Assembly (NCBI GenBank): GCA_002633005.1
Contig: NMRA01000453.1
Location: 1-64,000, forward strand
Length of the DNA: 64,000 nt
Direction of reading: 5' to 3'
Source: Phoronis australis
Lineage: Eukaryota > Phoronida > Phoronidae
The notes beneath the pieces are model-generated. The model had not been told where the DNA came from. It worked only from the letters and a program-made list of their open reading frames with translations, and did no database searches. Shown one piece after another: positions 49,467 through 60,259 of this stretch; the first letter of the stretch is position 1, and every line of letters starts with the position of its first letter. The translations under genes and the position numbers were made by a program.

Positions 49467-52400
49467 ATGTCAATATTTAACCCCCGAACCATCGTAATCA
49501 ACGTACCGAAGCCCGCGACAACTGTAGCTGAAACAGTGCCTCTCAGGATGAAGCACGTATTTGCAGATCTCGATTTAGACGAATCCAACGATGGACAACC
49601 AAGGAAAAGGAGACGTTTAAATCACCTGACACCTGAGGAAAAGATGCTGCGAAGGTGAGCTCTGATGTTTCTTCGTAGCAGCTGTGAAGTGATGAATGTA
49701 CAACTAGTCAGAGTGCTTTGCTGGAACTTGGAATTCGCCCCTTGATCTCATCGCGTATTTTAGACAGTGACCACCGTCTCTAGCTGGCCCACTAGAGACG
49801 GTGTAGCTCCTATAGGAGGTTCATACGCCGAAAGTGTTTAAGCGAATTATGCCTCACACCAACTAAAACATCAAAATCACGTTGTTATTAATACATTTTG
49901 CGCATAGAGGTACGCCTTGGGAGGTCGTCGATGTCTTTAATTCCTTCCAACTGGAACAATACTCTCGTCATCAAACTTTTTCTTCGAGCAGTCCCTCGTT
50001 CAGTTCCCAAAATCGGTAACTGCTCATTTTTACACTTAGCACGCTAGGGGATATGAGGCACTTGCCACACGCAATTGTTAAAAATGGCCATTTTCCGATT
50101 TTGGGAACTGAAGTTCGTCTAACAATTCATCTGTTTACCTCCTGCTGCACTTGAAGTGCGTTTGATGTGTTGACTGCTGGGGATGGCAAATGCACCAATT
50201 TCACAAAATAAATGGGACAATTGTGAATTAATGCATTGAGTCTAGGAATTTTTTTTATTAATTTAAAGCTTGGAAGTCCCCAGAAGTTTTCAAATGAATT
50301 TTCAGTTAGCTGAATTATCGTCAGTCTGATCCTCGCTGTGGTATATTCGTGGCGACTTGAGATTTTTACCAGGCAGCCAAACGCGATCTGAAGTTGCAGT
50401 GACGAACTGCAAGCTGCCAAATTGAATAACTGAATAATTAGAGAAGTTCTTTACACTAAACAAAAAATACCTGGTTGCTTTTTTCACGCATATGTGATCT
50501 TGAAATTAAGCGGAATTCCAAGTTCTGGCGCAATAAAAGGTCCAGTTTATCCAAAGTTATCAGAATATAATGTGTCAGCTTCCTATACTTTACTGATAAT
50601 AATTTATAGTTTAATTTCATTTTCGTCATTTTGTCCATTAACTGAAAGTGAATGTGACTTTTGTTCCTAGAAAAATTCATGTTAAAAATTGATGTAGAAT
50701 CTCCACCTTAAGTTGTCATGCTTTATTACAGAAAATTGAAAAATCGTGTAGCAGCCCAAACAGCTCGTGATCGCAAAAAGGCTCGTGTGGATGAAATTGA
50801 ATTAATGTTATCACAGCTTGAAAAACAGAACAAAGACCTGATGGAGGAGAACCGTGTCCTTCGTCAACAGACAGGAAGCCTTTCACTGGAGAACCAACAG
50901 CTGAAGCAGAGGTTGGGGCTGTCATCGGAGGGTATTGTGAAGGAGGAGAAGTCAGTGTTACCTGAGTCTGCCGTACTCGTTCCTCTGCCGCAGGAGCATG
51001 CACTGACTCTCTCTCCCTCCATGATGCACTCAGTTGCGTTCCTAATGACCTTCAGGTATGCACATGTTCAAGGTTATCTGACTTGTGAAGAACTTGATAG
51101 TTTACTTGTCGGATGTTACCATCCGGAGTTAGCATTCCGTATTACACATGTTAACACCAGATTTCGGACACACTTATTGATAGCTTCAATGGGAAGATTC
51201 TCCACTTCTTGATTTGTTTGAGTTTGTGACTTCAGCTTTACCTAACGGGGAAACAAAATGTACTAGGGGCCTGTTTCGGGAAACTTTTTCTGTCTTTGAC
51301 CGAAATGGAACGAACTTAAGACCAAAATGTTTTAGCCCCCTTTTGTGAAATTTCTTGAGACCAGAATTAAGACCGAAAGTTAGCTTGCAGCGGAGTGTGG
51401 CTTGAGATTGTACTTTTGGTTCAGATGATCAAAGTTTACGTTGGTCATCACTGTTTACTGTTGAGAATGTTTTTCACAATCTTATGTCCTTAATGATGTC
51501 AATTTCAAGAGCGCCTGCTTTTTATTTGACAACCGGCAAAGTGGCCTAACCTCATAGAGATGATGCAGTTGTAGTTACTCGCACATTGAAATGATATTTT
51601 CCAACCATACCAGGGTATTAGCTTGTAAATGAGATTCCAATTGTATCCAAAATATTGAAAGTAAATCCCCACTTAGAGTTTGATGGCCAAAATTATTCTT
51701 GGAACCGTATTTCACACACCCCCTTGCTTAGTTTGTTGATTTCGCAACATGTGGCGAAAGGTAGTTTGTATGCTCACATATGTCAAAACTTGGTCTTAAA
51801 TTTCTGTCCATGTGTGAAAACCAAAAACAAAAACGAGCTTTGTGTTCATAATTTTGAGATTTTTTGTCTTTGGTCTTAACTTACTAGTTAGTCACTTTTC
51901 GTGTAATAGGCCCTAGGTGTCACAACTGACACAAGAGTCATTCCCATAGAAATGCCTGTATTCTTATTACAAGAATGTGCTCATGCTGATGAGCAGATTT
52001 CTGTACTCAGTTTATTTAAGATGTCATAAAAGGACCTCAAGTTTATTCAAGAGCATTACCTAGTGAATATGAGCTTACCCATTAGTGCTAATGTGTTAAA
52101 GCATCTTCCATATCAGTAGTTAAGTTCCAAACATGGTGTTATCATGTTTAATAATGAATGTAAAGCTCATCAACCAAAACAATGTGTCGACCCTCAATAC
52201 GGATCAAAACAATGGTTTTCAAAGATATAACTGTATAGTGCTTTTAAAGAATAGACTAGACAACTTTGTGTTTCACTTCGGTTACTTTGGTTAAAAGGAC
52301 ACTTTTTAGTCTTCGCTTGTATTTTTAGAATTAAATTGATTTTTTGCAGTCTGATTTGCTTGACCTCCTTGACCAACTTGATGAAACAAGTGCAGGCAGG

Positions 52401-52524
52401 AACACCATTACTCCAGAGTTTTCACCAGAACCCAGAGCACCAGAATTTGGACAAACCATGCAGTCTCCTGCTGGACAAATGGTGGGGCCCACAGCAGAGG
52501 AGTTGGAATCCGTCAAAGAACTAA
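49467..52524 (+). CDS. XBP1: XBP1, unspliced form (XBP1u), with hydrophobic segment and arrest-like C-terminus
   Basis: Without IRE1 cleavage the frame of 49467-49654, 50732-51055 and 52350-52524 (TAA) gives 228 aa. After residue 142 it leaves the XBP1s frame. Residues 163-178 (SVAFLMTFSLICLTSL) are hydrophobic and span the exon 2/3 junction, like the vertebrate membrane-targeting region. The last 13 residues WGPQQRSWNPSKN align without gaps with human XBP1u WGRHQPSWKPLMN: W, G, Q, S, W, P and N are identical and both end at that asparagine. In vertebrates this peptide pauses the ribosome so the nascent chain brings its mRNA to IRE1 at the ER. In total 243 nt (50988-51055 and 52350-52524) are coded in two frames. 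Confidence 0.88.
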
Positions 52525-52883
52525 TCCAATTTGACCATACCTACCTTAAATCTTGTGAGAATGAAATCTCCTCTGCGAATTTCGCCGAAAATTTGACCGC
52601 ACATGTTGATCAGTTGTCAGACATTGAGGAGCTGTTGTTAGGGGAGACGAGCAAAACCATCCAATCATCTCTTCCCGTTAAAGACGTTATCTCAAAGAAA
52701 ACCACAGCGATGCAAAAGGACAGTTACATCTCAGCTTCATCACCACTAAACAGTTGGTCCACGGCCAGCGATTCTGGTTACAGTGACTATGAGGCAAATT
52801 CGCCGATGAGTGATGTGTCGTCGGGGCTGGGAGATAATATGTGGGAGGAATCGTTCACAGAGTTGTTCCCCACGCTTCTGTGA
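49467..52883 (+). CDS. XBP1: XBP1, spliced form (XBP1s), bZIP activator of the unfolded protein response
   Basis: Exons 49467-49654, 50732-50970 + 50988-51055 (after IRE1-type removal of 50971-50987) and 52350-52883 (TGA) give 342 aa. Residues 1-45 are variable. PRKRRRLNHLTPEEK leads into the basic region KNRVAAQTARDRKKAR (about 66-81) and a leucine zipper (about 87-125) ending ENQQLKQRLG, all typical of XBP1. After the IRE1 cut the frame reads ESAAGA, as in vertebrate XBP1s. Exon 3 gives an acidic activation domain with ELIQFDHTY and a C-terminus DSGYSDYEANSP...WEESFTELFP, matching the family's conserved end. The ATG at 49467 is the first in frame and has A at -3. XBP1s drives ER chaperone, ERAD and lipid genes in the nucleus. 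Intron 1 is 1.08 kb, intron 2 is 1.29 kb. Confidence 0.95.
49772..49803. repeat. Perfect 12-bp hairpin in XBP1 intron 1
   Basis: CACCGTCTCTAG (49772-49783) and its exact complement (49792-49803) are separated by an 8-nt loop. Function unknown. Confidence 0.8.
49999..50112. repeat. Foldback with 18-bp perfect arms in XBP1 intron 1
   Basis: TTCAGTTCCCAAAATCGG (49999-50016) is exactly complementary to 50095-50112. It could be a small MITE; no target duplication was resolved. Confidence 0.75.
50964..50997 (+). promoter_or_regulatory. IRE1 cleavage hairpins and 17-nt unconventional intron of XBP1
   Basis: First hairpin: stem GAGT (50964-50967) with ACTC (50975-50978), 7-nt loop CUG|CCGU. Second hairpin: stem GTTCCT (50979-50984) with AGGAGC (50992-50997, one GU wobble), 7-nt loop CUG|CCGC. 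Both loops fit the IRE1 consensus CNG|CNGN. Cutting after G50970 and G50987 removes 50971-50987, 17 nt, which is 2 mod 3 like the 26-nt vertebrate and 23-nt fly and worm introns, and restores the XBP1s frame (reading ESAAGA). Confidence 0.92.
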
Positions 52884-53450
52884 TCATCACTGCATGGGCA
52901 GTTTTCTAAATAGATACTGTAACAGTATGCTCTGTTGCAAGCTGGAACATTGAAACATATATATTTTATATATATATATTTGTAATAATCTGTCGACAAA
53001 TGGTGGTTAATGTTCTTAATTTGTGTTGGAGTCCACCGTGAATTAACAGCTCATAGTGTAGGTTGTCTTCAGATGTGTGGTGTATATATGTCTGAGGACA
53101 TATACGCTACACATTTGTTGCCCTCTTGCAACATAATGGGCATGTTATTTATATTCATGTATACTTTTAAGCTGATGTTCTTCTTTGAAATAACTAAAAA
53201 ACGGGATACAATTTTTTTTCTTGTTATGCAACTGTCCAGTGTATGGCGTTACTGTTCACTAATCATCTTCTCTCAGATGTTTCATTTTGGTGAGGAGTGG
53301 CATGGGGAGCAACTGTATATCATCTCAAAAGAATCGCGGCTTTTATTGAAAAATCGGCTTCTTTAGCAGTTTAACAGTTCTTCTACTTGCGCGATTTTCA
53401 ACTTCTGTGTGTAAAATTTGCTTTACACAAAAGTAGAATGAGTAAATTAA
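52884..53450 (+). other. XBP1 3' UTR region
   Basis: Follows the XBP1s stop. It contains an (AT)n tract at 52955-52981 and no coding signal. For XBP1u mRNA the 3' UTR begins at 52525. No AATAAA is seen nearby, so the poly(A) site is not assigned. Confidence 0.4.
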
Positions 53451-53640
53451 CATTGATTTTGCGGTCATCCCCGTCTGTCCGTCCGGCGTCGTCTGCTGCT
53501 GTATCTCCAAAATTCTTTGGTGCATGTTCATGAGGTTTTCAACACGAGTTCCTTTCATGAATGGGACGGCATAAGCGAACTTGCGGACGGATCCGACTAG
53601 CGGTGTGCCCCCTCGGTGGCAATTTTATTTGTTTTTAAGT
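53450..53640 (-). repeat. Copy of the CCACTAGG dispersed repeat
   Basis: On the minus strand it reads 'aaattgccaccgaggggg', then 'catgaa..tcatgaacatgcaccaaagaattttggagatacagcagcag', in the family order seen near 2200-2310. Confidence 0.6.
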
Positions 53641-53952
53641 CTACCTCTGACTGTACTTCGGGAGCAAGTTTTCTGTTATACAGAATTTGTTAAATGCACG
53701 ACACTTTTCATTGTTCAGTCTTTATTCCGTTACGTTTGTACTTTCGGAACAACTGATCATAGATACAGTAACTGACCTAGCGACATAATTAAAAGACACA
53801 CGATATTTCGAAACATACTTGTTTCATTCTCAAGTGATGATAAAATGACGCAGTAATGCCACCACAGAGTATAAGCTGACGACACACACAGTGAGACACG
53901 GCGGGTGTGAAATACTGCAAAGAATGACTAATGAAGGGGGGTAACAGGAAAG

Positions 53953-54676
53953 TCACGCAAACAAATGTATCGTGCGGCGCGACCCTGTTTGCTGCTCATT
54001 CAAAACGGGCTTCTCAAAAGCAATTAGAGGGGGCTCTAATACTTTCAAACGCAGCACATCTTGGTACACGTAGCGAATTGACGTATTTTCCACAATTTTT
54101 TGACTGGTGGTTTTACGTGCATGGCATTGCAGAAAATGATCTTGAATGGCGCCATTTTGAAGATGCAAGGATAACCGACGGGAGATTGCAAACCGTTTGA
54201 CCAATATAACATTGTTTGACATTTGAACGAATTCGTTCATAGGGCATACAAACTCATAAACAACACTACACTGTGCAACGGGGCGGACTTTCGCTTTAGA
54301 AATGTTATTTTTCATGACCAAGTTGGAGGACTTCCTATTCCGATAATAAATAATAACATCGAGGTGATCATCAGGCTTACAAACTTTGAACAATGTCCCT
54401 TATTATTTTCTTAATGGCGTGTTCGTCCTGGAAGTAATTATTAGACATGACATTTTTGTAAAATATCTTTTTGGTGACACCGGTCCGACGTGCAGGGACT
54501 TCATAGCTAATTCTGGACACAAATCGCTTAATATGGAAATCCACAAAAGCATTGATATACCCATTATTCACCAGTGTTTGTCTTATGCGATCTACCTCTT
54601 GATTGAACACGGAATCTTGTCATTTACAGGAAACTCTACCTCTGTATTTTCAAAGGTCTTCAACGACTTTTCATAA
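53953..54676 (-). pseudogene. Penelope-like retroelement remnant (RT end and GIY-YIG endonuclease)
   Basis: Read on the minus strand, 54676-54390 contains EVDRIRQTLVNNGY and NAFVDFHIKRF, typical of the linker after the Penelope RT domain. After a frameshift near 54385, 54393-53953 reads YYRNRKSSNLVMKNN, VVYEFVCP, SRRLSLHLQNGAIQDHF, IVENTSIR, LRLKVLEPPLI and KPVLNEQ, which is the order of the Penelope GIY-YIG endonuclease. The expected Y-I/V-G-x-T motif is replaced by a VILVKR-like string. The frameshift and lost motif show it is inactive. Confidence 0.75.
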
Positions 54677-54679
54677 AAT

Positions 54680-55400
54680 CTGGCGTTTAGCCATCTATTA
54701 ATGAGATGAGGCCATCCTCTCGTTTTTGGACGGATTCATAGTGGCCATTTTTACTGTTTTCGAGTCTGTTTTTGGCGTCTGCCCCTTCATCAACCAAACC
54801 TTTCTAAGAACGATTGTGAAAATTGACATGTATGTCCTTACTATGAAGAGGAGGGATGAGGATGATTTTCCGACAACTTTGACTACTGTGGCGCCTCTAA
54901 GAGGCAAGTTTGTTTTTTTTTTTGGGTCCATGCCTGTATCTCCTTAACACTATGCAGGATCTTTACTAAATTTAGCAAGTGTGTTTATATAAAGTTAACA
55001 GACAAGGACGACTTTAATCAGATCTGACTACCGGCGTGCCCCCCAGTGGCAATTTTAGATTTTAAACATTCACTTAGGCCTATGTATCTTCAACGGTACT
55101 CAACTGGAATTTCATAAAATTTGGAATATAGGCATTTATTGGTGGGATGATGCTATCTCATTTTCGATTGGATTCGGCGTATTTTGCGCCACCTAGTGGT
55201 CATTTTTTGGCGTCCGCCCCTCTATCAATCAAACCAGTCTTAGGATGATTGTGAAAATTAACAAATATGGTCTTGGGTGTGAAGAGGACGCTAAACGATG
55301 ACCAGCTACTGTGGCGCCTCCTAGTGGCATTTTTTGCTCCCATAGCTGCATCACCCAAATCCACTGCATGACCTTTATTAGATTTATCAATTATATTCCT
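54680..55400 (-). repeat. Tandem copies of the CCACTAGG dispersed repeat
   Basis: At least three units in reverse orientation. The motif appears as GCGCCACCTAGTGG (55186-55199) and GCGCCTCCTAGTGG (55314-55327), with 'gtggcgcctctaagagg' near 54888 and 'ccccccagtggcaattttag' near 55038. Each has the partner segment 'ttcataaaattt' or equivalent. Confidence 0.65.
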
Positions 55401-55568
55401 ATGAAATTGACAACAGAGAACCCTGACGACGTCTTTCACTGTCGTTGACCTCGAATCGTCAAAGTGCAAACAACGCATGGGCGTTTTGGCAACATTTTTG
55501 TGCTTTGACCGCGAATTTGTTGCAAACTCACTACAGCAGAACACTGTGAATGGTATTAGAAGACGGTT

Positions 55569-56864
55569 AAATCACAATCGAGGTCCATATTCGAGAGTTG
55601 ACTGTGTTACGGTCTAAAATAATTTTTTTTGGTCACGAAATCTCATATTCAAAGAGTTATTTAGTTGTGCAAATTAAAAATGAATCATCAAAATCGGACA
55701 ATGTTTGAGAAATTTATGCATGTTTGAATTGATTTAGTAAACTCTCAGTAGATTCTTGGTATTTAGTTACAAACCTGACATGTCATTGAAATGTAGTGTA
55801 CGTACCCCTGTGTAGTGTACGTACCCCCGTGTGAACAAATACAATGAAACAAAAATATTATATGGTAAGTATGCAACATTTTTCACACAGTTTCCTCCAT
55901 TAAAATGCTGGGTGTTAATTACAATACATTTGTTTTTAGTGAAATACTAGCATTTGTGTAGAGTGCGTACCCCTATATTTTAACATGTGTCTGTTTTCAA
56001 AGAATGACGGACAGCTGTACTTTTTGTTTGTTCTCTTTGGATAGATTTGGTAAGTGAACTAACTCTCAGTAGATTCTAAGTATTTTTTATAAACCTGACA
56101 ACTCATTGAAATATAGTGTACGTACCCCTGTGTAGTGTACGTACCTCCAACCCCTGTGCTATAAAGTATTGCCCACAAGTATTTTTTTACATACTGCTGT
56201 TCTCATGAACAATACTGATATTTCCAAAATGCATCCAGTCTGACAAAACAAAAAAAAAACAATGGACATTATTAAATGTGTGGGAAATTTGACGTTGATT
56301 GACTGTGCGTAGTGTGCGTACACCCCAACCAGTACCATTTTTTACTGTCTACAAGTTGAACACTGGGTCTAACACTGCTGCAACTCTTTTGACCAACTGG
56401 TAAATGTGTTGAAAACTAGGCAAATAGCACCAATAAAGTTTTTGAAAAAAGTAGTTACCTATCATTTTCTTTTTGTAAGAATCGTATTGCAAGAGAAGTT
56501 CTCATTATACTGTGTTAAGACACGCAATGTTTCATCATCTAGAACACCTTGATCAGCGCGCTAATAATTTTTCTTACTTTAGTATGTGATACTTCTTCAA
56601 TTTGATCAAGAACTTACTAAATTAACAGCTACCTTATGAATTAGATAGAAGTGGGCTGTGACCACAAGTTGTAGTGTAGGTACCCTTTTATGCAACTGCG
56701 ATGCATTAGGCCATAAAATTTTATTCGGTGGTTCTTGTGCAAAAATATTTTAGATTACAAACCTGGAATGGTGGTACTTTAAAATAACCCAGCTTTTACA
56801 GTTATACGACAACCTTCATTTTTCACCAAAAGTGGTCACCCAATATGGACCTTGATTGTGATTT
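55569..56864. mobile_element. 1.3-kb TIR element with iterated GTACGTACCCC motifs
   Basis: The terminal 23 bp at 55569-55591 and 56842-56864 are inverted repeats with 22 of 23 matches (core ATCACAATCGAGGTCCATA). Inside, the motif TAGTGTACGTACCCC occurs at about 55793-55833 (twice), 56116-56150 (twice) and in variants at 55957, 56308 and 56672. A ~320-bp direct duplication starts near 55738 and 56056 (CTCTCAGTAGATTCT). No open frame of note, so non-autonomous. A target duplication is not clear. Confidence 0.7.
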
Positions 56865-57029
56865 GCCCGATGCTAATGGTTTGTTGAAACCGTGTTTTGT
56901 GTAAATTTATTGAGTTTTGTGTTTGAAATGGTAGGTTGAAGTGAAGCACCCGTGGACTTCCTTGTCGAGAGTGCCATACCTTGTATTATATATAGTGTAT
57001 TGGGGACGATCAAAAGCTGAGAACGCCTG

Positions 57030-57610
57030 TGGTTTCAGTGAATTTAGTTGCAGCCTGAAGTTGGAAAAATTGTAATCCGATCCCAAGTAGTAAATTACAC
57101 CTAGGAACCAGTACGCTTAGACGATTTTTGTCTGTCTAAAACAGCTCTCAAGACATTGACGAAATTCGGAGAATTCCCAAATATATACTCGCAATTCAAA
57201 CGGCAATAAATGCCTTTCTTTTCGACTTAAGTATAAGATTTGCCGTTTAAACTCACAAACAAGAGATCAAAAAGGAATTAAGGTAAACGCATTGCTGATG
57301 GAATTGATTGTTGGTTTCTGATTTTCATGTTTATGTACGAAAATCGACTGAGTGTGGATGATTTTTTGACAATGAAGCTAATCTATGCTTCAGTAAACTT
57401 AGTTGCAGGCTGACATTGGGAAAGTTCGATCTATCATCAGATCCCCAAATAGGAATGTACACTAAACTATTTTTGTCTATCTGAAATAAGGATATTAATG
57501 AATGTCGGACAGCTCTACAAAGTGTCCCAAAAATATATTGCTTATTGACTTAGGAATTAGATTACTGGTTTAAATTCACAAACCGTAGATAGAAAAAAAA
57601 TTTTAAGTCC
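57030..57610. repeat. Direct duplication of ~200 bp, spaced ~355 bp
   Basis: Segments starting near 57048 and 57402 share 'gttgcag.ctga..ttgg.aaa', 'tttttgtct.tctaaa' and 'cccaaa.atat', strongly diverged. Nothing coding was recognised. Confidence 0.35.
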
Positions 57611-58162
57611 TCAAAAGTTTAATCTAATTTTTTTATTTAATAAATAAAATTAAACTCATAGCTTGGAATGGATGTCTTTGCACTTCCTTGTTTTTTTCAG
57701 TTTCCACTGGCATTGCACAATGAATTTTTATTCTTCAAAAATGAATTGTTTGCTAGCCCTGATTCCCGTGCACAAATGAAGCACGTCATGACTGACGTAC
57801 CCACGTTAGAAATAATATGTAACTATACAGTAGGCCAGCGCAGAATCACTCTGATCCACGGGAACTGAACTCCCAATCGTTGAAGTGTGTACATTTTTGG
57901 GACACAATCTGTATCATTTTCGCCAGCCACCAGACACTAAATTACCGGTATGTTTCAACGAGGGATTTTGAAACAGCCCCAGAGACACTATACCAGGGAC
58001 CTCGGGATCTCACCTTTTCAAAAAAGTCCTTTAAAAAAGAATCACCCAAATGAAATAAGGTTTTCCCGAAACTGGAGCACAATAAAACGATTCATGACCC
58101 TAGAGCCAGCGCAGACGGATGTGTATGAGCTAAGCTGCCTTGATACGCCGTAAAATTTACCT

Positions 58163-58860
58163 TGCTAAGCCTCTCCTAATTGTTATATTTTAAGTGGAAT
58201 ACGCATGCGAGAAATGTACCATTGTAACATTTTACGAAACCAACGTCACACCGCAAAGTAAATGACGAAAACCAAGAACAAGGGGTATCTGACACCATGC
58301 GCGCACCCGGGGGGGGCTCGTGGGCTCGAACGAGCCCCCCAATTTGGCGAAGTGGGCAAAAAGGTCCACCCCTGAGAGACAAAATGTCCGAGGAAATGGG
58401 ACAAAAGTCCAGTAAATAAGCGCAAACTCGCAATTCACAGTAGTGCTCCCGTTTTTTTTTTAGTCCGCCCGCTCTTTTGTTAGCAAAAGGTCCATAACGT
58501 CAGGAATTCGAGCCCCCATTTTGAAGGCTGGGTGCGTGCATGGACACGGAAGGGGACACTCGAGTCTTTTTGGACGAGGGGTTCCGCCTGAAAATTTGGA
58601 TACCTACCCATTATAGAGAGTGAGCTCAGACAAAAAAGTGACCCAATTACAGAGTAATTTTGCTTTCGTAAAATGTAACAATGTTACATTTTCACATATG
58701 CATTCGACGTAAATTGTAACAATTACATGAAATGCAACAACTTGTTACTTTTTAGGAGAGGCCTAGCAACGCAAAATATAACAATGGCGTAAAATGTAAC
58801 AGTTGTTACATTTTACGAAATTGTTACATTTTACGGCTGAGCTGACCAGCAACTAACTTT
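58163..58860. mobile_element. Repeat element with inverted arms and TGTAACA palindromes
   Basis: GCTAAGCCTCTCCTAA (58165-58180) is matched by its complement with one change near 58752-58768. Between and just beyond are a G-rich palindrome at 58309-58342 (GGGGGGCTCG...CGAGCCCCCC) and repeated AAATGTAACA/TGTTACATTT palindromes at 58670-58835. Class not identified. Confidence 0.45.
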
Positions 58861-59109
58861 AGTTCATCGGGAATTTCGTATTCACACTGTTAGGTCTCAG
58901 CTACAGTATAGTTGAGGCAGCTCCTCGCTACCCGTAGACAAAAGTTTGAGCTCTGAACATCATTCTTGTTGGCGAAAATGGCTGCAGGCGTAAATAAAAC
59001 AACTGCAAATTTTATTTTATGGCGTACACTTAAAGCCACCAAGAATAAAATCATTTGGACAAAATCTAATTTCTTGAACGTGTAGACGCACACAGTACGA
59101 TGCATTTTT

Positions 59110-59580
59110 CATTAATTTATATCACTGACCATTTCGCTCCTGGTCTTCAAAGAAAGCTATCATTGGAACTTCTTTTCTATCCGTGTAATCCCCGATGCTC
59201 TACCTGTCGCATTCAGCTATAACTTCATTCAGCGTATCATTCTAAATGTCTTTAACAAATGATGCCATTTCATCACTTTGAGTCTGCTCTAACTCAACTG
59301 TCTAGTCATTCGCTAAGTGTTCTTTGTAGCAACTCACCCTCTGCGTCTCGTTCATTAACACGTTTTGGTGCTGTGTTATCAGCTCGAAACTATGGAACGC
59401 CCCTAGCGTTACCCTGTGACGGATCTTTTCTGACACGTTACGTGTCATCGAATCGCGTCAGAGTTGACTCGAAAGTACTTCCCAAGTGTTTCAAGTTACC
59501 GCCCCACTACTGTGCGACCAAGAAAGCGTGGTTTGGTCAGCGATGACGTATGCTTCGATGTCAATCAGTTTACGCCCCAA
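59110..59580 (+). other. Possible retroelement remnant, weak
   Basis: One frame reads SRSLTRFGAVLSARNYGTPL, loosely like the 'RFGSVLS.R.WN.LP' tail of some non-LTR ORF2 proteins. It starts from an ordinary ATG at 59259 but has no splice context. Low support. Confidence 0.2.
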
Positions 59581-59697
59581 CTGACATCTGACTAGCCTAG
59601 GCTAAAAGGTCATAAGCCCTCCCATTTTGCATTTGACCAACAGGGGACAAGTTTACATGCATACTCGTATTAATTGAATGAATCATAATCCACCTCT

Positions 59698-60257
59698 GTG
59701 GAGTGTAGCACCCTGCAAAAGTACAACGGTGGCTTCTGGATTAGAGTCGCATGTACAGTCAAAAATGTTATAAACGAAAGATTGCTTATCCAAATAAACG
59801 AAGGCAACGCTGCGAGTGACGAGAACTTGATATCTGTGACCTTGGAGGATTTTCTCAGTGCTGTGCCAGCAGTTGTTGAGTCCTTGTAAGTTCTATTTGC
59901 TTAATCAGTGAAGATGTACTGGTCTTGCTCAGTGCTATTGTATAGGTTGTGTTTTTATGCGAAGCAGTGCTGACCATTGTTTACATTTTTTCTTTGTGTC
60001 AAATGCTCCGCCTTTTTCAATTGTCAGTCACGTCAAAACATGACGATCTCATTGGTTTGGTCAACACACTGTATAACCTTAACACTGATTGGTTCTTTTA
60101 AGAACATCGACAGCATCACTGGCGCGTCAGCGTGTTAGAAATGACTCATTACGTGTCAGAAAAGACCCGTCACAAGGTGACGCTAGTGGCGTTCCATACG
60201 AAACGACACTAACGGGTGAGAGATCAGTGTTGCACCACCGATTGCCCCGTTTTCTTG
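59698..60257 (+). CDS. Unidentified candidate with two exons joined in frame
   Basis: Candidate exon 1 runs from about 59709 (acceptor-like GTGTAG) to 59885 (TCCTT|GTAAGT). Candidate exon 2 is 60103-60257 (acceptor TTCTTTTAAG, donor TTCTTG|GTAAGT). Joining them keeps one open frame with LISVTLEDFLSAVPAVVESL then TSTASLARQRVRN. Strong splice consensus at three ends and conserved phase are the only support. No family was recognised and no start or stop is visible, so it could be the middle of a gene or chance. Confidence 0.3.
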
Positions 60258-60259
60258 GT

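Noticed and set aside
50718-51212. 164-aa frame ending in the XBP1 intron
   Set aside because: It reads through the conventional donor at 51056. Splicing to 52350 gives conserved C-termini in both frames, while the intronic tail has no similarity.
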